From an uncultured Paracoccaceae bacterium (GTDB lineage: Bacteria > Pseudomonadota > Alphaproteobacteria > Rhodobacterales > Rhodobacteraceae): 64,000 nt of DNA. The stretch is taken from positions 1 to 64,000 of the forward strand of contig CATOSB010000022.1 in the NCBI GenBank assembly GCA_951812305.1, read 5' to 3'. A program made the translations under genes and the position numbers. Of the stretch, positions 16,537-26,321 are shown piece after piece (position 1 is the stretch's first letter; each line of letters starts with the position of its first letter). The notes beneath the pieces were generated by a model. The model worked only from the letters and a program-made list of their open reading frames with translations. It made no database searches and was not told the DNA's origin.

Positions 16537-16597
16537 TCTTGGCTCTCCGATGTCGTTTGCCGAATTGGTGACACGATGCGGTCTGATTGGCCAGAGG

Positions 16598-17629
16598 TTA
16601 CCGGCGGGCGGCACCGAGCATGGCAAGGCGGATCAGTGCGCGTTCAACCAACGAGAGTTGCGGGGCGCGCTGGGCGGCGGAACGAAGTTGCAGATCGGTA
16701 TCGACAAGGATGGAGATGGCGCTTTCAAGTTTTGGAACGCCCCAATTCTGCGCCTGTCGCACCATGCGGTCGCGGCGGGGGCCAAAAACGGGTGGGCGGG
16801 CTTTGCCGATCCCGCTGGCCGGACCGCCGGGATCGGATGCGGCGGCGTGAAGCGTTCGGAAATGCCGCATGGCCCCGATGCATAGCCCCACGGGTTGCAC
16901 GCCCTGACCGGAAAGGCGCTGCATCAGTCCGCCGATGTCACTGACGCGTGCCTCGGAAACGGAATGCAGAATGTCGTCGAGATCGGCCTCAGTCGTCGCG
17001 GGGGCGCAATTGGCGACGTCGTTTGAGGATAATGGCGTGGCGTCGTTGCGTTTATAAAGCGCGAGTTTTTCAACTGTCTGCGCAAAATCGCCGGGATCCA
17101 TGACCTGGGCGAGTGCGGCAAGGTCATTGAGGGCGTCAGGTGCGGGCGTCGCAAGGCCGGCTTTGGCAAGAATTGCCTCGACTTCGGCCCGGCTGACCGG
17201 ATCGTTGTAGATGCCGATGGCAAAGGCGGATTTGTGTGCCTCAAACGCCTTGCGCAGGGAAGAGCGGGTGTTGAGGCCACCGGCGGTGGCAATGATCTGG
17301 GCGTCGCCGGGTTTCCATTCAGCCAGCGCGGCGGCGATGGTTTTGGTCAGCCCGTCGGTGGCGCCTTCGACCAGCACGACACGGGCGCCGGGAAAGAAGC
17401 CCGCAGATTTGATCGCGTCGCTGAGGCTGGCGGAATCCTTGCGCAAGTCGGCGGCAGCAATGCGCGTCAGACGCAATTCCTCTTCGCCATTTGGGCCAAG
17501 GAGAGCATTTACAACATCGGCGCGTTTGAGCGCGACGCGCGTGGCATCCTGCCCATACAGAAGTGCTCCGGCGGCGGACAAGTCGGGCGCGGTGAAGTAG
17601 CGCGTGGCATCGCGGCCGGTAAGTTTCAT
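16598..17629 (-). CDS. holA: DNA polymerase III delta subunit
   Basis: 343 residues. The delta subunit of the clamp loader opens the beta sliding clamp. The start MKLTGRDATRYF followed by GALLYGQDATRVALKRADVV, the helical middle with LYKRNDATPLSSNDVANC, and the C-terminal QLRSAAQRAPQLSLVERALIRLA are as in alphaproteobacterial HolA. It starts four bases inside the lptE end (17626-17629). The gene order leuS, lptE, holA on one strand is the usual arrangement in this order of bacteria. Confidence 0.92.
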   Translation of the reverse strand: MKLTGRDATRYFTAPDLSAAGALLYGQDATRVALKRADVVNALLGPNGEEELRLTRIAAADLRKDSASLSDAIKSAGFFPGARVVLVEGATDGLTKTIAAALAEWKPGDAQIIATAGGLNTRSSLRKAFEAHKSAFAIGIYNDPVSRAEVEAILAKAGLATPAPDALNDLAALAQVMDPGDFAQTVEKLALYKRNDATPLSSNDVANCAPATTEADLDDILHSVSEARVSDIGGLMQRLSGQGVQPVGLCIGAMRHFRTLHAAASDPGGPASGIGKARPPVFGPRRDRMVRQAQNWGVPKLESAISILVDTDLQLRSAAQRAPQLSLVERALIRLAMLGAARR

Positions 17630-18135
17630 TGCGCCCAGTCGGGTGCGGTGGCCAGAAGGCGAGCGATGACCTGATCGGCAAGAACCGTCATCAGGCGCTG
17701 ATTGGCGTCGCGCGTCGAAGATTGTGTGCCCACGATCAGTGCTGTGGCGGAATAGCCGGTGAAATTCTCGACCTGGCCTGTGTGGATCGGGGTTTTGCCG
17801 CCTTGAGGCGTGATCTGATATGCGACGGTGCCGAAGACGTTGTAGCGCGTGGTTTCCTGAGCCGGGGTAACGCCAACGCCTTCCTCTCGGATCGTGATTT
17901 TGTACGTGAAGAGATAAGGCGCGCCTGAATCATGGCCAAGGCGGTCCTCTATCCGGGCGGCGAAGTCGAAATCGTTTCGGCTGTCGGGCTCGGCGATGTT
18001 GATCATGCCGCGGAGTTGAGTGCCGCCGTCCCCCGGCGCGTGCACCGGAGTGAATCCGCAGGCAGCGATTAATGATAGGCCGCCGAAAATCGCAGTGCGG
18101 CGGGGAACGTCGAACCGGCTTTGCCGAGCCGACAA
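17626..18135 (-). CDS. lptE: LPS-assembly lipoprotein LptE
   Basis: Outer-membrane lipoprotein that plugs LptD during lipopolysaccharide insertion. The signal peptide RRTAIFGGLSLIAAC ends in a lipobox, and CGFTPVHAPG follows, typical for alphaproteobacterial LptE. The start is uncertain: the frame is open to an ATG at 18216 inside leuS, but that would translate the GC-rich repeat at 18151-18170, so a TTG at 18135 is used here (about 169 residues). The body shows YNVFGTVAYQI and the DANQRLMTVLADQVIARL end. It overlaps holA by four bases. Confidence 0.8.
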   Translation of the reverse strand: MSARQSRFDVPRRTAIFGGLSLIAACGFTPVHAPGDGGTQLRGMINIAEPDSRNDFDFAARIEDRLGHDSGAPYLFTYKITIREEGVGVTPAQETTRYNVFGTVAYQITPQGGKTPIHTGQVENFTGYSATALIVGTQSSTRDANQRLMTVLADQVIARLLATAPDWAQ

Positions 18136-18150
18136 ATCGGAGGGCGCTGC

Positions 18151-18170
18151 CCCCCGGACCCCCCGGAGTT
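18151..18170. repeat. GC-run element between leuS and lptE
   Basis: The core gccccccggaccccccgg matches the element at 10210-10227, and is followed by agtttttgag as a counterpart of the gtatttgag there. It lies between the leuS stop and the likely lptE start, and artificially lengthens the lptE reading frame. Confidence 0.5.
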
Positions 18171-18202
18171 TTTGAGTCAGGGTAATGATAGCTTTTGGTG
18201 CC

Positions 18203-20752
18203 TCAGATGACGACATTCACGATCCGGCCGGGGACGACGATGAGTTTCTTTGGGACGGCCCCGTCGAGCGCCCTGATCACAGCTTGGTCGGCGAGCGCCA
18301 GCTTTTCAAGCTCTTCCTTGGACAGATCCTTGGAGACGTTGATTTCAGAGCGGCGTTTGCCGTTGATTTGAATCGGCATGGTGACAGTGTCCTCGATCAG
18401 CATGGCTGGGTCTGCCCTGGGCCAGACGGCCCCGGTAATCAGACCTTTGTGGCCAAGAATTGACCAGAGCTCTTCGGAAAGATGCGGAGTCATGGGGGAC
18501 ATCAACTGCGCCAGCGCGGTGGCGGCCTGCTTCTTGGCGTCGGTTCCGGCCGTTGACTTGGACAACGTATTGCTGAATGCATAAAGCCGCGCAATGGCGG
18601 CGTTGAAGCCAAAAGACTCCACGCCCATCGTCACGTCATGGATGGCTTTGTGCATCTCCTTCAAAAGTGCATCGTCTGCTTCTGGCGTGGCCGCCTCTTC
18701 GTTGCTGGCGATTTCGGTGACGATCCGGTGGACGCGGGAGAGGTGTTTGTAAGCCGCCTCAGCACCGGAGGCTGTCCACTCAACATCGCGTTCGGGGGGG
18801 GAATCGGACAGGACGAACCAGCGGGCGGTATCGGCGCCATAACTCGAGATGATGTTGATCGGGTCGACGACATTTTTCTTTGACTTAGACATCTTGGCTG
18901 AAGGGATGACCTCGACCGGTTGACTGGTTTCGCCAAGCCGTGCACCGGATTCATGCCATTCGATGTGTTCGGGCAGATGATAGATGGGCCGGTCATTTTC
19001 GTCGCGCGTAACATAAATTTCATGCGTCACCATCCCTTGGGTGAAAAGCGCATCGAAGGGTTCGTGCGCGGATTTGGGCAAATGCCCGCAGATTTCCATC
19101 GCTCGGGCGAAGAAGCGGGAATAGAGCAGGTGCAGGATCGCGTGCTCAACGCCGCCGATATACTGGTCAACATTCATCCAGTATTCAGCCTCCTCCATAA
19201 CGGTCGGCGTTTCAGCGCGTGGCGCGGTGAAGCGGGCGAAATACCATGACGAATCTACGAATGTGTCCATCGTGTCGGTTTCACGTTTGGCGGGCTTGCC
19301 GCAGGATGGGCAAGGTGTGTCGCGCCATGTCGGGTGGCGGTCGAGCGGGTTGCCGGGGATGTCAAAAGACACGTCGTCAGGCAGCTGGACTGGCAGGTTC
19401 TCTTTCTTTTCAGAGACCACACCGCAGTCGTCGCAATGAACAACTGGAATCGGGCAGCCCCAATAGCGTTGGCGAGACAGGCCCCAATCGCGCAGGCGGT
19501 ATTTAGTTTGGCCGGTGCCCAGATCATTGGCCTCGAACCAGTCGATTGTGGCGTCGATGCCTTCCTGGCTTGTGCAATCCTTGATGCCAGCGAAGTGGTC
19601 GATGAAGACGACCTTTTCGGTTTTGGGCGGGACAAGCGCCTCGTTTTCGACTTCGACCTCGTTGCCGGGCATGTAGAAGGCGTTTCGGACGTCCAGTCCG
19701 TATTTGCGGGCGAAATCGAGGTCGCGTTGGTCATGCGCCGGGCAGCCAAATACCGCACCAGTTCCGTAATCCATCAAGACGAAATTGCCGACCCAGACTG
19801 GCAGGTCACGATCCTCAATGGGGTGACGGACTGTGATGCCGAGGTCGATGCCCTTCTTTTCAGCCTTTTCCATCGCCGCCTCTGTCGTGTCCATTTTTCG
19901 GGTTTCCGCGATGAAGTCGGCGAGTTCGGCGTTGGACTCAGCAAGCTCTCGACTGACCGGGTGTTCCGGCGATATCGCGATAAAGCTGGCACCGCGCATC
20001 GTGTCGGGGCGGGTGGAATAACACAGGATCGGTTCACCGCCATCCTTGCGCTGGAAGGGGATTTCGATGCCGCGCGACTTGCCGATCCAGTTTTCCTGCA
20101 TCAGGCGGACCTTGGCGGGCCAATTGTCCAAACCATCCAGCGCTTCCAGCAACTCTTCGGCGAAATCGCTGATTTTGAAGAACCATTGCGTCAATTCGCG
20201 GCGCTCGACCTCGGCACCCGACCGCCAGCCTTTGCCGTCGATCACCTGTTCGTTGGCCAGAACGGTCATGTCGACCGGGTCCCAGTTCACCACTGCGTTT
20301 TTGCGATAGACAAGCCCTTTTCCCATGAAATCAAGGAACATCGCTTGCTGGTGGCGGTAATATTCCGGGTGGCAAGTGGCGATTTCACGAGACCAGTCAA
20401 GCGAGAGGCCCAGAGGCTGCATCTGCGCCTTCATGTCCGCAATGTTCTGGTAGGTCCAGACGCTGGGGTGGATGCCCTTGTCCATTGCGGCATTTTCGGC
20501 GGCGAGGCCGAAGGCGTCCCAGCCCATCGGGTGCAAAACGCTGAAACCGCAGGACATTTTATAGCGCGCGATGACATCACCCATCGTGTAGTTACGCACA
20601 TGGCCCATATGGATACGTCCCGAGGGATAGGGGAACATTTCCAACACGTAGTATTTTGGCTTGGACAGATCGCGCACCGCGAGGAAGCTTTCGGCGGCGT
20701 CCCATTCGGCCTGCCATTTCTTTTCAATCTTTGATGCGTCGTAGCGGGACAT
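18203..20752 (-). CDS. leuS: Leucyl-tRNA synthetase
   Basis: 849-residue class Ia synthetase charging tRNA-Leu. The HIGH-type motif is [17 protein letters not shown] near residue 45, the CP1 editing domain includes [10 protein letters not shown], and the KMSKS loop is [13 protein letters not shown] near residue 620. The C-terminal tRNA-binding part ends [13 protein letters not shown]. The start is ATG 20752 ([13 protein letters not shown]); 21 residues of open frame upstream lack family likeness. It heads the leuS-lptE-holA run. Confidence 0.96.
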   Translation of the reverse strand: MSRYDASKIEKKWQAEWDAAESFLAVRDLSKPKYYVLEMFPYPSGRIHMGHVRNYTMGDVIARYKMSCGFSVLHPMGWDAFGLAAENAAMDKGIHPSVWTYQNIADMKAQMQPLGLSLDWSREIATCHPEYYRHQQAMFLDFMGKGLVYRKNAVVNWDPVDMTVLANEQVIDGKGWRSGAEVERRELTQWFFKISDFAEELLEALDGLDNWPAKVRLMQENWIGKSRGIEIPFQRKDGGEPILCYSTRPDTMRGASFIAISPEHPVSRELAESNAELADFIAETRKMDTTEAAMEKAEKKGIDLGITVRHPIEDRDLPVWVGNFVLMDYGTGAVFGCPAHDQRDLDFARKYGLDVRNAFYMPGNEVEVENEALVPPKTEKVVFIDHFAGIKDCTSQEGIDATIDWFEANDLGTGQTKYRLRDWGLSRQRYWGCPIPVVHCDDCGVVSEKKENLPVQLPDDVSFDIPGNPLDRHPTWRDTPCPSCGKPAKRETDTMDTFVDSSWYFARFTAPRAETPTVMEEAEYWMNVDQYIGGVEHAILHLLYSRFFARAMEICGHLPKSAHEPFDALFTQGMVTHEIYVTRDENDRPIYHLPEHIEWHESGARLGETSQPVEVIPSAKMSKSKKNVVDPINIISSYGADTARWFVLSDSPPERDVEWTASGAEAAYKHLSRVHRIVTEIASNEEAATPEADDALLKEMHKAIHDVTMGVESFGFNAAIARLYAFSNTLSKSTAGTDAKKQAATALAQLMSPMTPHLSEELWSILGHKGLITGAVWPRADPAMLIEDTVTMPIQINGKRRSEINVSKDLSKEELEKLALADQAVIRALDGAVPKKLIVVPGRIVNVVI

Positions 20753-20832
20753 TTGAGGTAGTCTTTCTTGCGGTGAAAAGGAAGACGCCGGGCGATTTGC
20801 CCGGCGTTGATACAAAGTGGCGATGCCGGGGT

Positions 20833-21339
20833 CTAGAGACGACTGTCAGCAACCCGTAGCTGGCGCGCGCGGGTTAGAATCGCATCTTCGATTGCCTGCA
20901 CGGTTTCGCGGCTGACTGCGCCAGAGCGTGTTTGCAGTGCAAGATTTAGGGAACGCGCATTTAGGGCGGGGTCGCGTATCAGTATTGTTGCGCGATAAGC
21001 ACGGCCACCCCCCGGTGGAGTTCCGTATCCTGTTACAATGATGCCGGAAAACGGGTCCGCCGCCTGAATTGGAAGGAAATTCAGAACATCAAGAGATGCA
21101 TTCCAGATGTACTTGTTAACCTCAACTGTGGAGTTGGGATCATCCTGTATCCCGAACAGGTCCCAGATTGTCTCTCGTTCGGTTGGCCGACCCAACGCCT
21201 CTCTGCCAAGCTCATCAGGCGATTTACCGGTGCTATTGCGCGAAAATAAACCATCGCCACTACCAATGCCGCCGCCGCAGCCAACCAGCACAATCGACAG
21301 GATGCCCGCAAGCACCGGTTTGAAGATCGAATTCGCCAT
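20833..21339 (-). CDS. DUF3576 lipoprotein
   Basis: 168 residues from ATG 21339 ([12 protein letters not shown]). A lipoprotein signal ends LSIVLVGC at residue 21-22, followed by a glycine-rich linker. The conserved part, [51 protein letters not shown], is the DUF3576 hallmark of alphaproteobacteria. The function is unknown; its steady position beside leuS suggests an envelope role. An open frame upstream to 21459 is not supported. Confidence 0.85.
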   Translation of the reverse strand: MANSIFKPVLAGILSIVLVGCGGGIGSGDGLFSRNSTGKSPDELGREALGRPTERETIWDLFGIQDDPNSTVEVNKYIWNASLDVLNFLPIQAADPFSGIIVTGYGTPPGGGRAYRATILIRDPALNARSLNLALQTRSGAVSRETVQAIEDAILTRARQLRVADSRL

Positions 21340-21586
21340 ATAAAGACTGCCCCTCACCCTTTTGTGGCCATTACTAGCGGAGCATAATGTAAGCGACAAG
21401 ATGATTTGCCGTTCAGCGGATTGCCGCGCAGCAACGGCACTGTGACATAGCTGCATCAATTTTCCAGTGTCTCGTTAGGTTGGGCGCGGGCTTTCTTGCA
21501 TTATGAGGCGCGAGGGGCGACACAGCATCATACTCAATTCGGATACCGGGTTGAGGTACACCTTTTAACGAAATGAGGGAAAACCA

Positions 21587-22516
21587 ATGAAAAAGGTTCT
21601 CTTTGCGACTACAGCCCTCGTGGCCTCCGCCGGTATCGCGTCCGCACAGGGCGTGGAAGTATCCGGTTACGCTGAGATGGGTATTTCTGGTGGCACGGGC
21701 GGCACTACTCAGTTCCATCAGGACATCGAAGTTACGTTCTCCATGTCCGGCGAAACCGACAACGGCTTGACGTTTGGCGCTTCTGTCCAGTTGGACGAAG
21801 GCGGCACAACCGGTGCTGGTACAGATGTTACGGATGACGATGGCTATGCTGTTTACATCAGAGGCGACTTCGGCAACCTGACCATGGGTGATACCGATGG
21901 CGGCTTTGACTGGGCAATGACCGAAGTTAACATCGGTGGCTCGATTCGTGATAACGAAACCACCCACGGTGGCTTCAACGGCAACGCCGGCTTTGACGGC
22001 GACTTTGACGGTCAAGTTGTACGCTACGACCATTCGGTCGGCGACTTCTCCTTCGCAGTGTCGGTCGAAGCTGACGAAACTGGTGTCGGCGACCCGATCT
22101 TCGGTGTTGGCGTTAAGTTCAACACGGATCTCGGCGGAACTGCCCTGGGTGTTGGTCTTGGTTACCAGTCCAACGGCACTTCGGACGTTATCGGTCTGAG
22201 CCTTGACGCAACCATGGACAATGGTCTGCAGGCACGCTTCAACTACGCATCTGGCGACTCTGACGCCAGTGGTGTTTCTGAAGAGCGCTTTGCGATTGGC
22301 CTTGGCTACTCGATGGACGCAATCACGGTTGGCCTGAACTATGGCCGCGCCGAAGAAGGCGCTTCCACGCAGGACGGCTTTGGTCTGGCTGCGAACTACG
22401 ATCTGGGCGGCGGTGCTGTCGTTCAGTTCGGCTACGGTTCGACAAACAGCTGTGGCGTATACGCCAATTGTGCGGTTGGCGACACTTGGTCGCTTGGCGT
22501 AGCAATGAGCTTCTAA
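21587..22516 (+). CDS. Rhodobacter-type porin
   Basis: 309-residue outer-membrane general porin. The signal peptide is MKKVLFATTALVASAGIASA, and mature GVEVSGYAEMGISGG follows. The sequence alternates short beta strands (GLTFGASVQLDEGG, GFNGNAGFDGDFDGQVVRYDHSVGDFSFAVSVE) and ends in a terminal aromatic strand, SLGVAMSF, as needed for insertion by the Bam machinery. It is rich in Gly and Asp and has one CxxxxxC pair near the end. It is monocistronic: a strong terminator follows, and AGGG sits ahead of the ATG. Probably highly expressed. Confidence 0.93.
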   Translation: MKKVLFATTALVASAGIASAQGVEVSGYAEMGISGGTGGTTQFHQDIEVTFSMSGETDNGLTFGASVQLDEGGTTGAGTDVTDDDGYAVYIRGDFGNLTMGDTDGGFDWAMTEVNIGGSIRDNETTHGGFNGNAGFDGDFDGQVVRYDHSVGDFSFAVSVEADETGVGDPIFGVGVKFNTDLGGTALGVGLGYQSNGTSDVIGLSLDATMDNGLQARFNYASGDSDASGVSEERFAIGLGYSMDAITVGLNYGRAEEGASTQDGFGLAANYDLGGGAVVQFGYGSTNSCGVYANCAVGDTWSLGVAMSF

Positions 22517-22579
22517 TAATCCTTCTAAAGGATTACTGCTTACGGAAGAGCGGGCCTTTGAGCCCGCTCTTTCTTTTTT
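22517..22579 (+). terminator. Porin gene terminator with two hairpins
   Basis: A first hairpin, taatcctt/aaggatta (22517-22535), follows the stop. A second has arms agagcgggc (22547-22555) and gcccgctct (22562-22570) with a T-rich tail to 22579, a classical Rho-independent terminator. Confidence 0.88.
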
Positions 22580-22605
22580 GGTGAACTGCGATTACGTCGG
22601 CAAGT

Positions 22606-23937
22606 GTGGCGAGCGTTAAAGACATAGATGCCCTAATCCGGCGCGGCGAGTTCGAGAAGGCGGTGAAATCCGCACAATCAGAAGCCCGCCGCAAGTCCAA
22701 TGACCCGGCGATTCAGGACGCATTGGCCCGAGCATTCGCGGCGGCGCGGAAGTTCACGCAATGTCTGGCCGCCTATGATCGTCTGGCGCGGATGGTGCCA
22801 AAAAATCCAAAGCCGCTGGCCGACAAGGCACTTTTGTTACAGCAGCTTGGGCAGCTTGATGAAGCCGGCAATTTGCTTCGAAAAGCACTGAAACTCGCGC
22901 CGCTAAATGGCAGCCTGCTTCGGATGTTAAGTGCCGGATCTTTGCTGAAGCCAGACGATCCGGTGGTTGAAACGTTCGCCGAGGCTTGGGACGATGGGAC
23001 CCTAAAGCCAATAGATAAAGTTCAGGCAGGCTTTGGGTTGTTCAACGCACTCGGCGCAAGAGGGTTCGACTATTTGCGCGAAGCAAACGATTTGCAGCGA
23101 GCGGCCAACCCGTGGTCAGCCGCCGACCGGCGTGATGAACACAAGGGTTTGAAGGCGGCGATGGAGGCCCGGCCCTGGCCAGCGGCCACCCCTTTGGATA
23201 CGGGCGCGAGGCCGATTTTTGTGACCGGATTGCCAAGGTCCGGCACCACTCTTGTGGAGCAAATCCTAGCCTGTCATCCGCAGGTGGATGCCGCGGGCGA
23301 GACCGGCCTGCCGTTACGCGCGGCCTATTCTGTGATCATGAAAAATGGAAGGTTCCGCCAGATATCAAGCCTGACAGGCGACGAGGTTTCGCTGGTAGGT
23401 CAGCGGTACCTGAGCGGGATGTCGCACTTTCACAATGTTGGTGGGGTGTTCACCGATAAATCCATGCAAACCATTCTGGTTGCGGGGCTTTTGCGCCACG
23501 CCATTCCAAATGCCCGAATAATCTTTGTCCGCCGTGATCCTCGGGATGTAGGTTGGTCGATTTATCGCAACTATTTTGAGTCCGGCACACATGGATACTC
23601 AAACAATCTGGAAGACATCGCGACATTTGCGAAATTGACGGACGACATGTTGTCATTCTGGAAAGAACAGGCGCCGGATGTGTTGATTGAAGTGTCATAC
23701 GAAAATCTGGTCAACGACCCCGGACCGGAAATCCGGCGTATTCTGGATTACTGTGATCTCGAGTGGGACGATGCGTGCCTGTCACCGGAAAAAAACGCAG
23801 GGTTGGTTAAGACATTGAGTATCGAACAAGTGCGCTCGCCAATCAGCCCGAAATCAGTTGGGGGTTGGCGAAAGTATGAAAGCGAGCTTCAACCGCTTTT
23901 ATCGGCGCTGGGAGATTGGGCCAGGGAATGGGATTAG
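22606..23937 (+). CDS. TPR-sulfotransferase fusion protein
   Basis: 443 residues. The N-terminal half (about 1-135) is helical TPR-like repeats (DIDALIRRGEFEKAVKSAQSEA, KFTQCLAAYDRLARMVPKNP, GQLDEAGNLLRKALKLAP). The C-terminal half is a PAPS-dependent sulfotransferase: the 5'-phosphosulfate loop is PIFVTGLPRSGTTLVEQIL (about residue 205) and the 3'-phosphate motif is RIIFVRRDPRDVGWSIYRNYF (about 305). The acceptor is unknown. The start is a GTG at 22606 without a clear Shine-Dalgarno sequence. The end overlaps the next gene by ten bases. Confidence 0.9.
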   Translation: MASVKDIDALIRRGEFEKAVKSAQSEARRKSNDPAIQDALARAFAAARKFTQCLAAYDRLARMVPKNPKPLADKALLLQQLGQLDEAGNLLRKALKLAPLNGSLLRMLSAGSLLKPDDPVVETFAEAWDDGTLKPIDKVQAGFGLFNALGARGFDYLREANDLQRAANPWSAADRRDEHKGLKAAMEARPWPAATPLDTGARPIFVTGLPRSGTTLVEQILACHPQVDAAGETGLPLRAAYSVIMKNGRFRQISSLTGDEVSLVGQRYLSGMSHFHNVGGVFTDKSMQTILVAGLLRHAIPNARIIFVRRDPRDVGWSIYRNYFESGTHGYSNNLEDIATFAKLTDDMLSFWKEQAPDVLIEVSYENLVNDPGPEIRRILDYCDLEWDDACLSPEKNAGLVKTLSIEQVRSPISPKSVGGWRKYESELQPLLSALGDWAREWD

Positions 23938-24581
23938 TTAAAGTTCACCAACGCATTGAAAACGCGTGTGAAAAGGCGGGCCGCGATAGGGATGGGGTGA
24001 AACTTGTCGCCGTATCCAAAGTGCAACCGATCGAGCGTGTCGTGGCAGTTCTGCAGGAAGGCCATCGCATTTTTGGCGAGAACCGTGTGCAGGAGGCGGC
24101 CGGAAAATGGCCGGAACTTCGGGAACGGTTTGATGGGATAGAACTGCATTTGATCGGACCGCTGCAAACGAACAAGGCGCGGCAGGCAATGGAGTTGTTC
24201 GATGTGATCGAGTCTGTTGACCGGCCCAAACTGGCGCGCACCCTTGCGCGTCTGATGGATGAAACCGGAAATTGCCCGCCGCTCTATATTCAGGTGAACA
24301 CAGGCGAAGAGCCGCAGAAGGCCGGGATCGCACCGCAGGAAACAGACGCTTTTGTCGCCGAATGCCGGGAACTTGGGTTGCCTATTGTGGGGTTGATGTG
24401 CATCCCGCCGGCGGATGAAGCGCCGAGCCTGCATTTTGCCCTATTGGCCAAGATCGCCGCGCGCAACGGGTTGGAAAAGTTGTCGATGGGGATGAGCGGG
24501 GATTTTGAAAGCGCGATTGCGCAGGGGGCGACTTCGGTGCGTGTGGGTTCTGCGGTTTTTGGAGATCGGGTTTATTCGTGA
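23928..24581 (+). CDS. YggS/PROSC-family PLP homeostasis protein
   Basis: 217 residues from ATG 23928 (MGLVKVHQRIENA). Fold-type III pyridoxal-phosphate protein: the PLP lysine is in KLVAVSKVQP, followed by the family GENRVQEA, HLIGPLQTNK, QVNTGEEPQKAGI, GLMCIPP, LSMGMSGDFESAI and TSVRVGSAVFG motifs. Members buffer PLP and influence amino acid balance; no catalytic reaction is established. It overlaps the sulfotransferase end by ten bases. Confidence 0.93.
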   Translation: MGLVKVHQRIENACEKAGRDRDGVKLVAVSKVQPIERVVAVLQEGHRIFGENRVQEAAGKWPELRERFDGIELHLIGPLQTNKARQAMELFDVIESVDRPKLARTLARLMDETGNCPPLYIQVNTGEEPQKAGIAPQETDAFVAECRELGLPIVGLMCIPPADEAPSLHFALLAKIAARNGLEKLSMGMSGDFESAIAQGATSVRVGSAVFGDRVYS

Positions 24582-24613
24582 ATTGCGCCCGACCGCGCGG
24601 ATGTGTGAATCCG

Positions 24614-25108
24614 CTATCGCACAATTAAACGCGTGCCGGGAATGATCTTCGAGGCAATCCAGCACAGATGTAGCGGGTTGAGCGCGATGCAACCTTCTGT
24701 GGGATGCCCGGGTTTGCGCCAGCGGTGGATGAAAATGGCAGAACCTCGACCGGGTGTCGCGCTGGACCAGTTCCAGTCCGTCACCAGCACCAGATCATAA
24801 AGCGGGTCGGCGCGGCGCATGTTTTCATGGCTGAATCGATACGGCGCGCGGACAAGGTGATTGTAGTCGGGCGCATTCGGATCATCGGACCACAGTTCAC
24901 CCAGATTTATCGGCCGGGACCAGGCATTTGGAGCAAGCATTCTGTCGGGTCGGAAAAGGCAGGCGACAATTTGCATTTCACCGCGCGGCGTCGCGCTGTC
25001 ACCTTCGCGTTTTGCGCTTGTCAATCCGTTGCGTCCAATGACGCATGGAATTGTAACCCCTTGAAATCGCAGGCCACGTGACGTCAGAACCAGATCGTCC
25101 TGCCTCAC
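24614..25108 (-). CDS. L,D-transpeptidase (YkuD) family protein
   Basis: 164 residues from a GTG at 25108 that overlaps the ribA stop (GTGA). The catalytic YkuD motif is visible as IFIHRWRKPGHPTEGCIAL, with the Cys nucleophile in TEGC and the upstream His. There is no evident signal peptide, which is common for this short subgroup; the location is therefore unsure. The family cross-links peptidoglycan or attaches lipoproteins to it. Probably co-transcribed after ribA. Confidence 0.82.
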   Translation of the reverse strand: MRQDDLVLTSRGLRFQGVTIPCVIGRNGLTSAKREGDSATPRGEMQIVACLFRPDRMLAPNAWSRPINLGELWSDDPNAPDYNHLVRAPYRFSHENMRRADPLYDLVLVTDWNWSSATPGRGSAIFIHRWRKPGHPTEGCIALNPLHLCWIASKIIPGTRLIVR

Positions 25109-26169
25109 AAAATGTGCCCTGATTTTTTGGCTTTTGTGTCCAGGTAGGCGGCGTTTAGCGGGTTGCGACCAACTTGAAGCGGTACACGTTCCTCAACTTT
25201 GATTTCGCAACTTTCCATCATGGAAACTTTGGCGGGGTTGTTTGTCATCAGCCGCACGGCCGAGAAACCCAGCTTTATCAATATTTCCGCGCCAATGCGA
25301 AAGTCCCGCTCGTCGTCTTCAAAACCCAGCCGGTGATTGGCCTCTACCGTGTCGAACCCCTGATCCTGCAATGAATAAGCACGCATCTTGTTGGCAAGGC
25401 CGATTCCGCGGCCCTCCTGATTGAGATATAAGAGAACACCCGCGCCTTCCTCACCCATCTGGGCCAGAGCCCCGTAAAGCTGTGGGCCGCAATCACATTT
25501 CAGACTGCCGAGCAGATCGCCCGTGAAACAGGCAGAGTGAAGCCGCGATAACACAGGCTTGTCACGCGGCGGGTTACCGATTTCGACGGCATAATGCTCT
25601 TCGCCGCCGTCATCGGGGCGAAAGACATGCACGCGACCGGCCTTGGACACGGCCAAAGGCACCCGTGCACTGATCACGGCGTTTAGTGCGCCGTGTCCGG
25701 CCATATCGCTCGATACGGGGATGTGGGTCAGGTTGTTGAGAGAGACAGACGTTTCGACGACCACCACCGCAGGCAAAAGGCGCGCGGATTTCGACAATAG
25801 GATCGCGGCGCGATGCAGGGCCGCCGCTCCGTCGCGCTGAGTTTGCAATGGACCTTTCATTGGTGCCGAAAGGTCGGCTGCGGGGTCAGCGACCGCTTTG
25901 ATCCAGCGGATATCGCCGCTGTCGGGGATCACAACCCGCGCCAGATCACCATCATATGCCCGCGCTTTCAGTGTTTCGGCCCGCCGCGTTGTGATGGCGA
26001 GAACCGGATCGCCGATTTCACGTAATGCACTAAATCGCTCTGCCGTTAGCGTTTCTGCCGGAATGAACAACCCTCGCGAGGCTCCGGAAACCAGAACAAC
26101 CGGCACTCCCATACGCAAATCAGCCCGGGCGCGGGCCAAAAGCTCGGCAGATGTGGGGGCAAGAACCAT
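25105..26169 (-). CDS. ribA: GTP cyclohydrolase II with degenerate RibB-like N-terminal domain
   Basis: 354 residues from ATG 26169 (MVLAPTSAELL). The C-terminal half (about residues 175-354) is GTP cyclohydrolase II, the first step of riboflavin synthesis: zinc cysteines in HSACFTGDLLGSLKCDCGPQL, and catalytic LNQEGRGIGLANKMRAY and LMTNNPAKV. The N-terminal half aligns by eye with DHBP synthase, but the acidic metal site DDEDRENEGD is replaced by VSGASRGLFI, so that activity is presumably lost. It overlaps the YkuD-family gene by four bases. Confidence 0.88.
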   Translation of the reverse strand: MVLAPTSAELLARARADLRMGVPVVLVSGASRGLFIPAETLTAERFSALREIGDPVLAITTRRAETLKARAYDGDLARVVIPDSGDIRWIKAVADPAADLSAPMKGPLQTQRDGAAALHRAAILLSKSARLLPAVVVVETSVSLNNLTHIPVSSDMAGHGALNAVISARVPLAVSKAGRVHVFRPDDGGEEHYAVEIGNPPRDKPVLSRLHSACFTGDLLGSLKCDCGPQLYGALAQMGEEGAGVLLYLNQEGRGIGLANKMRAYSLQDQGFDTVEANHRLGFEDDERDFRIGAEILIKLGFSAVRLMTNNPAKVSMMESCEIKVEERVPLQVGRNPLNAAYLDTKAKKSGHIL

Positions 26170-26321
26170 GTTCGGTGTGCTTTGTTTCTGTAACGTAACG
26201 CCTGAGATATGAAACATTTGCCCGCAAGTCGACACGAGGCCGTGAATTCTTTGTCGCAAATCTTGCCGGATGGGTGAGGCTTATCCAAGTGTGGGCCAGA
26301 CGCCGAAAAGGAATTTACGCA

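Noticed and set aside
17626-18216. lptE starting at the ATG at 18216
   Set aside because: This start lies inside leuS and would translate the GC-rich intergenic repeat, placing the lipoprotein signal about 35 residues in.
19334-20734. A 466-codon open frame on the plus strand opposite leuS
   Set aside because: It is the complement of leuS, whose motifs are unmistakable; its translation shows no family likeness. GC-rich codon use leaves long shadow frames.
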